Positions 36,998-45,846 of a DNA stretch of 64,000 bases are shown here, in pieces. The DNA comes from Caballeronia sp. SBC1 (lineage in GTDB: Bacteria > Pseudomonadota > Gammaproteobacteria > Burkholderiales > Burkholderiaceae), in contig NZ_CP049157.1 of the NCBI RefSeq assembly GCF_011493005.1, positions 930,001 through 994,000 on the forward strand. Direction: 5' to 3'. The translations under genes were made by a program, and so were the position numbers. Each line of letters opens with the position of its first letter. The stretch's first letter is position 1. The notes beneath the pieces were generated by a model, which saw only the letters and a program-made list of their open reading frames with translations, was not told the origin of the DNA and searched no databases.

Positions 36998-38458
36998 TTA
37001 CTCCTGCGAGCGCCCTTGCTCGAACCTTGCACGCACCGTCGCCGCTGCTGCCGGATGACCGAGATCGGGCGCTTCAAAATGCGCGATCTGGCGGGTGGCG
37101 AGATCGACCGTGACATAGTCGCTGGGCGCCTTCGCCGCACTCCCATTCGATGTCGTCGCGTGATACTCAATGCGAAGCTGCGCCTGCGTCACGACAATAC
37201 GCAAATAGCCGTAATGGGTGTCGTCGTAACTTTCGAGAACGACCTGATCCGTCGAACTGCTGGCCGCCTGGATGACCTGCGGCGCGCGTAACGCAGGGGC
37301 GCCATGTTTTGCCAGCTTCACGAGACCATGGCCGCCGTTTCCGCACACCAGATACGGAATATGCGTACCGTCGGCGCTGCGCGTGCGCGTGAAGCGCTGA
37401 TAGTTGTGCGCGTGCCCCGACAAGAATGCGTGCGGCCAGATCCCGTTCGCGGCGCAGACCTTGTCGATCTGGGCCAGCAACTCGACGCTCCATCCGTGCG
37501 GCGCGACGGTGTAGGGCGGATGGTGATCGGCAATGATCAGCGCGCCCTGATAGTTCTCCGCCCTGACCCGTTTGAGCGCGGCATCGAGGAACTGAAGCTG
37601 GCTTTTTCCTATATGCGAGTCCGCGATCACACCCGGATCTTCCAGCGTATTGCTGTACAGCACCAGCACGCGCACAAACGGCGCTTCGAACGTGAAGAAC
37701 ACGCCCGGCTGGATTTGCGCCGTACGCGACAAACCGCCCGCTTCCGGCGTCACGACAACTTTTTGCGAGCAGAAATTGCGCAGGAAAGCGGCGAGGCTCT
37801 TGGCATGAGCTTCCGGCGAAACCATGCCGTCGTGATTGCCCGCGCAAGCGAGGATCGGCGCCGGATAGTCCCGATACGGTTCGTAGAACTGGTCGTAGTA
37901 GTACTTGGCCTCGCCGAAGCTGTAGACCACGTCGCCGAGCAGCAACGCGAACTGAGGCACTTCGTTCGCGGCCGTCTCGACGAAGTCGGCGGTCATCTTG
38001 TCCGCTACCTGGTTCTCGGTAGCCGGACCGCTTGTGTTGCCACAATCGCCCGTTGCATGAAAGACGAGTTGGCCGCCCGCATTGATCCGGTCGGCGGCGT
38101 TCACGTTGCCGCCCATCACGTCGGCCAGTGTCAGCCGTGGCTCCACCCCGCCTCGCGGCGCAGGGAATGGCAACGGGAACAGCTTGTGTTCCGCATTGAG
38201 CTTGTCGATCTCCTTGTAAGCCGCGTCATCGGAGGGATGGGGAACGCGAAATACAGTTGGATCGGCGGTTGGTTGTGGCTGCGCAAAAACCGGCTGGGCG
38301 AGCCCGCGGGATCCCTGCGGATTTTTCTTGCTGGCCACGCCATGCGCATGCGTTTTGCCGCCGTGCTTTCCTTCCGCGGTCCCGCGGCGCGTGGCCGACG
38401 ATTTGCGGCTTGCTTTCTCGTGACCACCCTTCACGTTCGACTTCGCTTTCGTCGGCAT
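36998..38458 (-). CDS. Metallophosphoesterase (purple acid phosphatase-like)
   Basis: 486 residues. A very basic N-terminal about 55 residues (Lys, Arg, His and Gly rich; KAKSNVKGGHEKASRKSSATRR) has no hydrophobic signal. The calcineurin-like domain follows with its metal-binding motifs in order: ATGDCGN, LLGDVVYSFGE, ACAGNHDGM, IIADHHPPY, and LSGHAHNYQRF. This set indicates a dinuclear metal phosphatase or phosphodiesterase of the PAP-like class. AAGGAGG precedes the ATG. The basic tail might bind nucleic acid or polyphosphate; that is a guess. Upstream of DUF2278 on the same strand. Confidence 0.85.
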   Translation of the reverse strand: MPTKAKSNVKGGHEKASRKSSATRRGTAEGKHGGKTHAHGVASKKNPQGSRGLAQPVFAQPQPTADPTVFRVPHPSDDAAYKEIDKLNAEHKLFPLPFPAPRGGVEPRLTLADVMGGNVNAADRINAGGQLVFHATGDCGNTSGPATENQVADKMTADFVETAANEVPQFALLLGDVVYSFGEAKYYYDQFYEPYRDYPAPILACAGNHDGMVSPEAHAKSLAAFLRNFCSQKVVVTPEAGGLSRTAQIQPGVFFTFEAPFVRVLVLYSNTLEDPGVIADSHIGKSQLQFLDAALKRVRAENYQGALIIADHHPPYTVAPHGWSVELLAQIDKVCAANGIWPHAFLSGHAHNYQRFTRTRSADGTHIPYLVCGNGGHGLVKLAKHGAPALRAPQVIQAASSSTDQVVLESYDDTHYGYLRIVVTQAQLRIEYHATTSNGSAAKAPSDYVTVDLATRQIAHFEAPDLGHPAAAATVRARFEQGRSQE

Positions 38459-38778
38459 TCATCCTCCTTGCAGCAATCGATCGATGTGTGCGAGGCGAGG
38501 CGCGCGTTGCGCTCATCGCCGGCCGGTTCGACAGGCCGCCTGACGAGAAGTGCCATGGAAACCGCGAAGGCCCCGAAACATCTGCTCAATGTTCCATTGC
38601 CATCAAAACGTCATTAAAAACGTATAAGCGGCTGTCGGTCCCCGAGCCTTTCGTCTTATGTACGCTCGCAGACACATCCGCATTTTTGAGGGGTATGTAA
38701 TGTCACCATCGCGACTTTTTCATCGCGTACAGTGCGCCGTTCGACCACCGTAACCGTCTATCAGGTCCTGCGACATTC
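38459..38778. other. Intergenic region between divergent genes
   Basis: About 320 bp between the metallophosphoesterase and the small HTH gene. No gene, hairpin or repeat recognised; promoters for both directions are presumably here. Confidence 0.35.
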
Positions 38779-39090
38779 ATGAACGCACCTTCCCTTTCCG
38801 ACCACCACGTCAGCGACGCCCCCGAGAGCCAACGGGTCGGCCGCGCGTTCGCGGCCAGGCTCGACATGACCATCAAGCGTTCCGGGCTTTCGTCCGGGCG
38901 CGTAGCAAAATCTCTGGGTGTCACCGAGGGAGATGTGGCACTGTGGCGAGCAGGTATCACGCTGCCGCGAGCCGCCGACTGCCGCCGCTTGTCTGAACTC
39001 CTGCACGTGGAGATGGCGTGGCTGAACGGTGGATCGAAGCCGGTGGGCGAAAGCGAGCGCAGGTCCGACAGGGTGAATGCCATTGCCTAG
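38779..39090 (+). CDS. Small HTH (XRE-like) DNA-binding protein
   Basis: 103 residues. GRAFAARLDMTIKRSGLSSGRVAKSLGVTEGDVALWRAGITLPRAADCRRLSELLHVEMAWLNGG is a clear Cro/C1-type helix-turn-helix (residues about 22-87). There is no ligand or enzymatic domain. The start codon has only a weak ribosome site. No partner toxin gene is next to it, so a toxin-antitoxin role is not supported. Function beyond DNA binding is unknown. Confidence 0.7.
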   Translation: MNAPSLSDHHVSDAPESQRVGRAFAARLDMTIKRSGLSSGRVAKSLGVTEGDVALWRAGITLPRAADCRRLSELLHVEMAWLNGGSKPVGESERRSDRVNAIA

Positions 39091-39192
39091 CGGCAATGCG
39101 ATTCACAACCGTTTTCTGCCTTCGTATCATGCGTCGGACAATTGCCCGGCATGATCCGCCATGTAAATCGCGCGAGCATGACGAGCTGATGG

Positions 39193-39227
39193 GCGGTGCG
39201 GCACCGCGCTAACGTGTGCCGCACCGC
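39193..39227. terminator. Strong hairpin between convergent genes
   Basis: GCGGTGCGGCAC and GTGCCGCACCGC form a perfect 12-bp stem with an 11-base loop, between the ends of the HTH gene and the SnoaL gene. There is no U-tract. Confidence 0.5.
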
Positions 39228-39247
39228 AACTTGAGTCCAGCGCGCGG

Positions 39248-39634
39248 TTAAGCGTTTAAGCGCGCCGCCGTATCGAAGAATTCAATCCAGCGTGTCAACA
39301 AACCGTCCTTGACCGTGCAGATGTGAACCCACTCTGTCTCGAATGGCTTGCCGGTTTCGCTAAGCATCACCCGGACAAAACCGAGAACGACAATCTGCTC
39401 GTTCGCGTCGATAAACTCCCGGGGTTCGAACGCCGTGATCTCCCCATCCGCAGCCAGCGCCTTGAAGAACTGGCCGACCTCCTGCCGGGTACGGCATTGC
39501 GTTGGATAAGGTAGCGAGGTGGGGCCTACGATCCGCCAGTCGACCGTCGGCGCGATGCACTCGAGGACTGCCTCGATGTCATTGCGCCCGAACGCCTGAT
39601 AAGCCCGCTTCACAACTTCCATGGGCGTGTCCAT
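39248..39634 (-). CDS. SnoaL/NTF2-fold protein
   Basis: 128 residues from the ATG at 39634, chosen because AAGGAGG lies five bases upstream; the longer open frame lacks support. MEVVKRAYQAFGRNDIEAVLECIAPTVDWRIVGPTSLPYPTQCRTRQEVGQFFKALAADGEITAFEPREFIDANEQIVVLGFVRVMLSETGKPFETEWVHICTVKDGLLTRWIEFFDTA covers the whole SnoaL-like fold, ending in the family's W-x-E-F-x-D-T pattern. Such proteins bind or transform small hydrophobic compounds; the substrate is unknown. No operon partner. Confidence 0.87.
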   Translation of the reverse strand: MDTPMEVVKRAYQAFGRNDIEAVLECIAPTVDWRIVGPTSLPYPTQCRTRQEVGQFFKALAADGEITAFEPREFIDANEQIVVLGFVRVMLSETGKPFETEWVHICTVKDGLLTRWIEFFDTAARLNA

Positions 39635-40274
39635 GAATTCCTCCTTGAGGTAAAGGGTGGCGCGGAACGGTCCGATGGGCGAATCGGGTTGTCGCGCAGG
39701 TCGATGCTCATGGGTGCGCGCTTTCGCCAAGGCTGCACCGTCACCAAGCGGTGACCGTCGTCTACGTCCGATACGCCGTCCCACGTGAGACGGTCAGCCT
39801 CGCAATGCCTTAATTCAGCGGCAGCATCGATAACAACGGTTGCCAGCTTGTTAAAGCTCGGCTTGAATGACCGGGGGTTTCTCCCGCTTCAGGATTCGCA
39901 GGTCATGAAGCGAGAAGAATCATCATAAGAACGGGCATGAGCGGGGTTCTCCAGCCATGCAGGACCTTAAACGCGATGTGTTAACCAGCACGATGAACGG
40001 TGTTATAGGTTGCGCCCGGATATAAATCCAGGGTGTCGAGTGTGGACCGACAGCAGTAACAGCCGGACCCACTGAAGCAAGGATGCCTAAGTATTAAGCC
40101 GCTTACTTCGAACATCCGCTGCAAGGGGAATACTGGGGGCGATAGGCCTTTTTTTGTGCCGTGGCCTGCACCATCGCGTTTTGAAGTTTGATCACAACAT
40201 TCGCCGACCGGCGCTCAAAGGGCCGCTTCCGGCTGAGTCCGATCCGATCCAAACTCAGCCGACTAACCCACTTT
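39635..40274. other. Intergenic region with possible structured RNA
   Basis: About 640 bp without a convincing gene. The stretch 40000-40157 has partly complementary ends and a T-run and is listed separately as an uncertain RNA candidate. Nothing recognised in the rest. Confidence 0.4.
40000..40157 (+). ncRNA. Uncertain structured-RNA candidate
   Basis: The 5' end (AGGTTGCGCCCGGATAT) and 3' end (ATACTGGGGGCGATAGGCC) are imperfectly complementary and would close a long rod. The 3' end runs into T7 (40149-40155). An inner AGTGTGG/CCCACT pairing is possible. There is no match to a named RNA family that I can state. Could be chance. Confidence 0.2.
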
Positions 40275-41918
40275 CTAATTTTCCCTGTCTCGGAGCTTGC
40301 GCCTCAAGATCTTTCCCACATTGCTCTTGGGCAGTTCGTCGCAGAACTCGACGGCCTTCGGTCTCTTGTAACCGGTCAGCCCCTCCCGGCAAAACGCCAG
40401 GATGTCGCCCTCGGTGAGATCCGGGTCACGACGCACGATGAAAAGCTTCACAGCCTCGCCCGAATGTTCGTCGCGCACACCAATTGCCGCGACCTCAAAC
40501 ACACCAGGATGCAGGGCAACGACGTCCTCGATTTCGTTCGGATACACGTTGAAGCCGGACACAATGACCATGTCCTTCTTGCGATCGACAATCCTCACAA
40601 AGCCGCGTTCATCCATGATGCCGATATCGCCCGATTTGAAGTAGCCGTCCGGCGTCATGACGCTGGCGGTTTCATCGGGACGATTCCAATAGCCCGCCAT
40701 CACTTGCGGCCCGAAAATGCAGATTTCGCCGGGCTCGCCGTGGGCAACGTCACGCCCGTCGTCATCGCGAATCGCGATGAGAGTCGACGGCAGCGGCACG
40801 CCTACGGCACCGCTGAACGCAGTACCGTTGGACGGGTTGCTGGTCGCGCACGGTGAAGTCTCGGACAGCCCGTAGCCTTCAATGATCGGCTTGCCCGTCC
40901 TCTCAAACCAGCGCGCGGCCACCGCTTGCTGGATCGCCATGCCCCCGCCGTTCGCAAGCATCAGCCTGGACAGATCGAGCGTCGCAAAACCGGGGTCGTT
41001 CAACAGCGCGTTGTAAAGCGTGTTGACGGCCGGAAACGAGTTGATCGCGTAACCCTGCAGCGCTTTTATCATCCCGGGAATATCACGTGGATTCGGAATG
41101 AGGATACCGAGTCCGCCGGCCCGCATGCTCAGGAACGCGCATACCGTCAGCCCGAAGATGTGATACAGCGGCAAGGCGACCACGGTGACAATCGGATCGG
41201 CATCTGGACGGTGCCGGGTCAAGGGCTCACGCCACGCTTCGCTCTGCAGCACGTTGGCAACCAGGTTCCGGTGCAGCAGCATCGCCCCTTTGGAAACGCC
41301 CGTTGTGCCGCCGGTGTATTGCAGCACGGCGAGGTCATCGGGCTCGAGATTGACACGCTTGAAAGGGCTGCGAGCGCCCTGCGCCAAGGCCTCGCTGAAC
41401 GTAGTGCGCGGGGTAGGCGCCGGCTCGTCAGACGCATGCGAGTCTGTCACGCCCATCATCTCGCCGATCGACGTCACCACGACATGCAATATCCGCGTGT
41501 TGCGTTGAACCGCCCGCAGGACTGCATCGAATGGTTCGAGCAGGACAATTGCCTCAGCCCCGCTGTCGACCAGTTGATGTTCGAGCTCGCGCGGCGTATA
41601 GAGCGGATTGACGTTCACGATCACATAGCCGGCGCGCAGGATAGCCGCCATGGCCACCGGATACTGCAGCACATTCGGCATCATGATGGCCACCCGCGCG
41701 CCCCGGGCGAGCCCCTTCGATTGCAGCCACGCGCCAAGGTTGCGCGACTGCGCGTCGAGTTCCGCATACGTCAGCGTCCGGCCCATGCAGGCAAACGCTT
41801 GCCGTGACGCGAACGCCTCGAAGCTCTCGTCGAGCAGGTCCGGCAGCGAACGGTATTGCGTCGGGTCGATATCCGCGGGAACGCCGGGCGGATAGGCCTT
41901 CAACCAGATTCTTTCCAT
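40275..41918 (-). CDS. Acyl-CoA synthetase (long-chain fatty acid-CoA ligase type)
   Basis: 547 residues, ANL superfamily. The N-terminal AMP-binding domain has the P-loop-like motif LQYTGGTTGVSKGAMLLH (about residue 210-227), GYGLSETSP (about 350) and YFKSGDIGIMDERGFVRIVDRKKDMVIVSGFNVYPNEIED (hinge and A8). The C-terminal Lys is in GYKRPKAVEF...NVGKILRRKLRD. It activates a fatty or aryl acid as a CoA thioester. It starts 18 bp after the alkylsulfatase stop codon on the same strand, so the two form an operon: removal of sulfate, then (after oxidation elsewhere) activation of the resulting acid. Confidence 0.92.
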   Translation of the reverse strand: MERIWLKAYPPGVPADIDPTQYRSLPDLLDESFEAFASRQAFACMGRTLTYAELDAQSRNLGAWLQSKGLARGARVAIMMPNVLQYPVAMAAILRAGYVIVNVNPLYTPRELEHQLVDSGAEAIVLLEPFDAVLRAVQRNTRILHVVVTSIGEMMGVTDSHASDEPAPTPRTTFSEALAQGARSPFKRVNLEPDDLAVLQYTGGTTGVSKGAMLLHRNLVANVLQSEAWREPLTRHRPDADPIVTVVALPLYHIFGLTVCAFLSMRAGGLGILIPNPRDIPGMIKALQGYAINSFPAVNTLYNALLNDPGFATLDLSRLMLANGGGMAIQQAVAARWFERTGKPIIEGYGLSETSPCATSNPSNGTAFSGAVGVPLPSTLIAIRDDDGRDVAHGEPGEICIFGPQVMAGYWNRPDETASVMTPDGYFKSGDIGIMDERGFVRIVDRKKDMVIVSGFNVYPNEIEDVVALHPGVFEVAAIGVRDEHSGEAVKLFIVRRDPDLTEGDILAFCREGLTGYKRPKAVEFCDELPKSNVGKILRRKLRDREN

Positions 41919-41936
41919 TGTGCTTCTCCTCGATGC

Positions 41937-43757
41937 CTAACGTGCCGCAAGCGCGGGCAAGCGTCGCGACGGCCGATCAAAGCAGCCTATAAACGTACGC
42001 AGTTGATCGGGGGTGCCGCGCTCGAGCAAGACGGTTCCTTCTTGAAGAAGTTCCGGTATCTGGCCCGCGATGTCGCGCAGCATTGTGTACAAAGCGGCGG
42101 TATTGAGTGCGAGCTGGAGGTGAGCATTTGGCCACGGGCGCTCGTGCACCTGCAGCACCCCTTTGCGCAATTCAAGCGTGAACGTGGCGTCCCGATCCGT
42201 CAGCCAGAGCACGAGGGTCATGTGTACATCGGCGGAAACCACGGGATCGACACACACGCAGAGCCGCTGTAATACGTTGCCCAGCGGCTGCGCGCGCATT
42301 ACGTCCATTGATGCCAGCCCACCACCGCCCGCGAACGGCAGTTCGTCGTAAGCATGTTCCAGCTCGCGCGCCGCGCTCAAGTACCAGTTGCGCCAATTCG
42401 TGTTCTCGGTGCGATACCCCAATTCGCGCAACGCCTCCGCCTTGATCGTGCGCGCGTCGTTATCGGTTGTATCGAGTCGCACGAGCAACGTGGCAAGCTC
42501 GGCAGCCCAGCGCCAGTCACCGTCCCCGAGCGCCACACGGGCCGCCGCGCGCACGGCTTCGGTGCCGTTCATCATGTCGACCGTGCGACGAGCCCGCTCT
42601 CCGCGTGACAACGGATCGAGAGAAGCGGGATCGCCGTCGAACCACCCTAGTTGTCCGGTGTACACCTGCCGTACGGAATGCTTGACCGTGCCGTAGTACT
42701 CACCCAGCCACGCATGCTGTGCGAGATGCGGCGGCAGCGACGGAATGGCGTCGGCAAGTTCGTCCTGCGTGAGGCCGCGATTCATATAGCGGATCGCCTG
42801 ATCGTGGATGAACTGGATCGCGTCGCGATACACGGACAATACATCTGCCACGGCCGCTTCGCCCGACACCGGACGGCCATGCGCCGGCACCATGTGCGCC
42901 GCATGGAACTCGCGCATCATGTCAATCGTGCGATACCACCGCACCGGATCGCGATAACGCGTGCCGCGCAGCGTATGCACGTTCGCAAGACACTCGCCCT
43001 GGATCACCTCCGCCGACAGCAGGACGCCAAGGTCGGGCAGCCACATCACGATCTCGTCATCGGCTTCCGATGGTGCATAGCGGAACTCGAAACGTACACC
43101 GGCAAGCACGATGTCCAGGGTATCGTCGAACACGCGCGTGGGCGCGAGGAAACTCGCCGCTTCGGCAATCAGCACCGGCCCGATTCCTGCATTGACCTTG
43201 CCGGTCGCGCCTGCGGGCAGCAGCGTGCCAAAGCTGTACGCCGAGCGCGCGGCGAGGATGGGCGCTACCAGGTTCGCGTTGTTGATGACCGTTTCCATCA
43301 GCGAGCTGTGCGCGATGATTTCGACACTTCCCGCCGCGATTTGCGCCTCGTCGGCGAACGCACGCACGCCGCCCGTGTGGTCCGTGTGGTTGTGGGTGTA
43401 CACCACCGCCCTCACCGGCAATTGCGCGTGACGCGGATCGATTGCGCAGAAGTCCTCATAGATTCGCTTAGCCGCGGACACCGCTTCGGTTGTATCAATT
43501 ACCACGACGCCGTCGTCGCCGACCACGAAGATGATGTTCGCAATCGCATAGCCGACAGCGCAGTACACGCGCTCCGCCACCCGATAGATCCGCTGAGCCA
43601 TGCGCCGCGAATGCTCGGTCAGGCGCGGCGGGACAGTGGGCGCGGCAATCGCAAAGGCGAGGTTGACGCCAGCGTCGAACGCGACATCGAGCGGCTCGCC
43701 AATGTGTGGCGCGTCAAAAGCGGGTTGGCGCGACAAGCCGGCGCAACATGGGGTCAT
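41937..43757 (-). CDS. Alkylsulfatase (SdsA-like, metallo-beta-lactamase fold)
   Basis: 606 residues from the ATG at 43757, with AAGGAG six bases upstream. The metal-binding motif THNHTDH is at residues 121-127 within the N-terminal metallo-beta-lactamase domain. A helical dimerisation domain follows (WLGEYYGTVKHSVRQVYTGQLGWFDGDPASLDPLSRGERA), and a C-terminal SCP2-like domain (LVLWLTDRDATFTLELRKGVLQVHER). The enzyme cleaves the C-O-S bond of alkyl sulfates such as SDS. No signal peptide is evident. It is preceded by the palindrome shared with the TetR promoter. Confidence 0.92.
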   Translation of the reverse strand: MTPCCAGLSRQPAFDAPHIGEPLDVAFDAGVNLAFAIAAPTVPPRLTEHSRRMAQRIYRVAERVYCAVGYAIANIIFVVGDDGVVVIDTTEAVSAAKRIYEDFCAIDPRHAQLPVRAVVYTHNHTDHTGGVRAFADEAQIAAGSVEIIAHSSLMETVINNANLVAPILAARSAYSFGTLLPAGATGKVNAGIGPVLIAEAASFLAPTRVFDDTLDIVLAGVRFEFRYAPSEADDEIVMWLPDLGVLLSAEVIQGECLANVHTLRGTRYRDPVRWYRTIDMMREFHAAHMVPAHGRPVSGEAAVADVLSVYRDAIQFIHDQAIRYMNRGLTQDELADAIPSLPPHLAQHAWLGEYYGTVKHSVRQVYTGQLGWFDGDPASLDPLSRGERARRTVDMMNGTEAVRAAARVALGDGDWRWAAELATLLVRLDTTDNDARTIKAEALRELGYRTENTNWRNWYLSAARELEHAYDELPFAGGGGLASMDVMRAQPLGNVLQRLCVCVDPVVSADVHMTLVLWLTDRDATFTLELRKGVLQVHERPWPNAHLQLALNTAALYTMLRDIAGQIPELLQEGTVLLERGTPDQLRTFIGCFDRPSRRLPALAAR

Positions 43758-43796
43758 GGATGTCTCCTTGCAGCAGTCAAAAAGCAAAAACGGAAC

Positions 43797-43812
43797 CGGA
43801 ATTTTGATTCCG
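43797..43812. promoter_or_regulatory. Palindrome CGGAAT-N4-ATTCCG upstream of the alkylsulfatase gene
   Basis: Exact 6-bp arms (43797-43802 and 43807-43812), 40 bp before the alkylsulfatase start. The same arms and spacing occur at 44542-44557 before the TetR gene. Probably the TetR operator. The stretch also forms the stem AAAAACGGAA / TTCCGTTTTT on the minus strand, which could terminate the TetR transcript that ends at 43829. Confidence 0.65.
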
Positions 43813-43828
43813 TTTTTTGTTGAAAAAA

Positions 43829-44512
43829 TCAGAGGGTGGCCAAAACCAGGCAACGGCAAAACTGTGTTTTAAGCCAGGGTGCGAGACGGCGACTCGCCAG
43901 CGACAACGGGCCGGGATCGTTCAAAACGCTGTTGACCAACATGCCCAGGATCAGTTGCAGCGCGGCTTGTACCTCGAACTCGATCGACCCTGCGTCCAAT
44001 TTTTTCGCATTGCGTTCTTTCACGATCGCGGCGACGAGCGGCGGCACGATCAACGCAAGCACGTCGCGGTTCGCTTCCTTGACAATGTCCCACGTCGCTT
44101 TCGGTCGCGACACGCGCAACAGCGATGCGTGGAACAGCCCGCGGTTGCGACGAAACAACTGCACATACATCTCGACGATCGCGTCCGCGACTTTTCGTGC
44201 GTCGCCCGAGCGCCATTCGGAATCGCTTGCCACCATGTCGCGAATACGGTTGCGACCTTCGGTCATTGCGCGGTCGAGCACCACGTCGAAAAACATGTCC
44301 TTGCTGTCGAAGCGCCGATAAAACGCGCCAATAGAAGTACCCGAGCGTTCAACGATATCCGTGATGGACAGATCGTCCAGATTGCCACTCGCCTCGATCA
44401 ACTCGCGGCCGGCCTGCAGCATCTTTTCCAGCCCGATCTGGCTGCGCGCCTGCCGCGGCACCGCGAGGGCGGATTCAACTGCTGCGCGGCTGCGTGGCTG
44501 GGGTCTGGTCAT
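43829..44512 (-). CDS. TetR-family transcriptional regulator
   Basis: 227 residues from the ATG at 44512, with AAGG upstream; an ATG at 44536 would add eight residues. The HTH is IGLEKMLQAGRELIEASGNLDDLSITDIVERSGTSIGAFYRRFDSKDMFFDVVL (about residues 26-80), followed by an all-helical ligand domain. It sits directly upstream of and codirectional with the alkylsulfatase and ligase genes. The palindrome CGGAAT-N4-ATTCCG lies before its own start and before the alkylsulfatase, consistent with a repressor of both that is released by an alkyl or acyl ligand. Confidence 0.92.
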   Translation of the reverse strand: MTRPQPRSRAAVESALAVPRQARSQIGLEKMLQAGRELIEASGNLDDLSITDIVERSGTSIGAFYRRFDSKDMFFDVVLDRAMTEGRNRIRDMVASDSEWRSGDARKVADAIVEMYVQLFRRNRGLFHASLLRVSRPKATWDIVKEANRDVLALIVPPLVAAIVKERNAKKLDAGSIEFEVQAALQLILGMLVNSVLNDPGPLSLASRRLAPWLKTQFCRCLVLATL

Positions 44513-44541
44513 GGGGCCTTGTGAGCGGTCTTGCATGGAAA

Positions 44542-44557
44542 CGGAATCGGGATTCCG
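44542..44557. promoter_or_regulatory. Palindrome CGGAAT-N4-ATTCCG upstream of the TetR gene
   Basis: Exact 6-bp arms (44542-44547 and 44552-44557) 30 bp before the TetR start. Same arms and 4-bp spacer length as at 43797-43812; the spacers differ (CGGG against TTTG), which argues for selection on the arms. Confidence 0.65.
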
Positions 44558-44648
44558 GATCCTCGGCGAACACCAACGCTTTGTCAACCCGGCCAAGGGA
44601 AAGCCCTATGTCTGCACGCCTGACATGTGGTGACTACGTCAACCCCGC

Positions 44649-45584
44649 TCATATCAACCCGAGAGCGGCCGTATTCGCGTCGTCCATGACTTGCTCGGTC
44701 AACGCCAGCGCCGCGCTGGCGGCTGGCGAATGCGTTCGCTCAGCCAGGGACACGAGTGCGAAATCAAGGCTCAGTTTCGGCAGATGGGTAAGCGCAATGC
44801 GCGCGAGACGCTGGGTCTCCAGGTCACGCCGGACTGCCGAGGCCGTCGCGAACAACACCGCGTCCGTTCGGGCCACGACCTCTTTGAGCACAGCAACATC
44901 ATTGCACTCGACCTGCAACGGAATTTCCTCGTGCGCGCGATACTTGAGCAGACGATGCAGCGCATCTTTCATAAACCCCGGCAGCGACACGGACACGAGC
45001 GGAAACTCCCGCAACGCGGAGAGCGGCACCGGGCCGCTCGCCAGCAGTGGATGATCGGGCCGCGCAAACCAGCCGCCTTCATGACGCGGCAACCGGTGCA
45101 ACGCCAGGTCGGGCGCGACGGGCGGAACCCGCCGGTCCGTCACCACGAAATCGACACGTTCCGTGCGAAGTTTCTGCATCAGTTCGTCGCCTTCGCTCAG
45201 CTCGATCAGCACCTTGATCTTGGGAAAGCGCCGTGAGAACTCGACCAGCAGGTCTGGCAACAACACAACAGCCGCGTAGGGCCCCAGGCCGATCTTCACC
45301 TCGCCGAGTTCGTGCGCCTTGAGCAACTCGACATCACGGAACATGCACCGTGTTTCGAACAGGACGCGCCGCGCGCGCTCGACCAGGAGGCGGCCGGCTG
45401 CCGTCAGCGCGACGCCTCGTGCGGCACGATCGAAGAGCTTCATGCCAAGTTCGTCCTCAAGCGCCTGGATGCTGCGGCTCAGCGCGGGCTGGCTCAGATG
45501 AACCCGGCCAGCCGCGCGGGCGAAACTTCCTTCCTCAGCCAGCGCAACCACATGGGAGAGCCGACGCGAATTGATTTCATGCAT
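44649..45584 (-). CDS. LysR-family transcriptional regulator
   Basis: 311 residues from the ATG at 45584. The HTH is RRLSHVVALAEEGSFARAAGRVHLSQPALSRSIQALEDELGMKLFDRAARGVALTAAG (about residues 6-64). The effector domain (LGEVKIGLGPYAAVVLLPDLLVEFSRRFPKIKVLIELSEGDELMQKL) has the common two-lobe binding fold. It is divergent from the MFS gene at 45847 with a 262-bp shared region, so that transporter is the likely target. The inducer is unknown. Confidence 0.9.
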   Translation of the reverse strand: MHEINSRRLSHVVALAEEGSFARAAGRVHLSQPALSRSIQALEDELGMKLFDRAARGVALTAAGRLLVERARRVLFETRCMFRDVELLKAHELGEVKIGLGPYAAVVLLPDLLVEFSRRFPKIKVLIELSEGDELMQKLRTERVDFVVTDRRVPPVAPDLALHRLPRHEGGWFARPDHPLLASGPVPLSALREFPLVSVSLPGFMKDALHRLLKYRAHEEIPLQVECNDVAVLKEVVARTDAVLFATASAVRRDLETQRLARIALTHLPKLSLDFALVSLAERTHSPAASAALALTEQVMDDANTAALGLI

Positions 45585-45846
45585 TGTTTGCAATGTTCCG
45601 ATAAAGAGATTGCACTTGAACTATTGCGTTATACCACCTCAAATGGGCGCAAACCTGCGGCCAGGACCGCCTTAATAAGCCCAATACAGAGCCGCACACA
45701 GGAGACGTTATTGAAAACCGCAACATTGCGCACCGCTCCAAAACCCGTCTTGCCCGCCACCGTGTCCATGTGCTGACATCGCCATCTATGACGTATCGGG
45801 GTACGAGTTTGCTGCCCCACTGCCAGGGCATTCTCAGGAGCATTTG

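Noticed and set aside
37304..38617. Open frame of 437 codons opposite the metallophosphoesterase
   Set aside because: Shadow of a gene with all metal-binding motifs on the other strand; no family resemblance or ribosome site.
38779..39090. Small HTH gene as the antitoxin of a toxin-antitoxin pair
   Set aside because: No small toxin-like gene adjoins it on either side on the same strand.
40120..40160. GGGGGCGA similar to the start of tmRNA
   Set aside because: No tag reading frame, no tRNA-like 3' end with CCA, and the T-run follows immediately; chance match.
42651..43823. Open frame of 390 codons opposite the alkylsulfatase
   Set aside because: Antisense to a well-supported enzyme; Arg/His/Gln-rich shadow composition.
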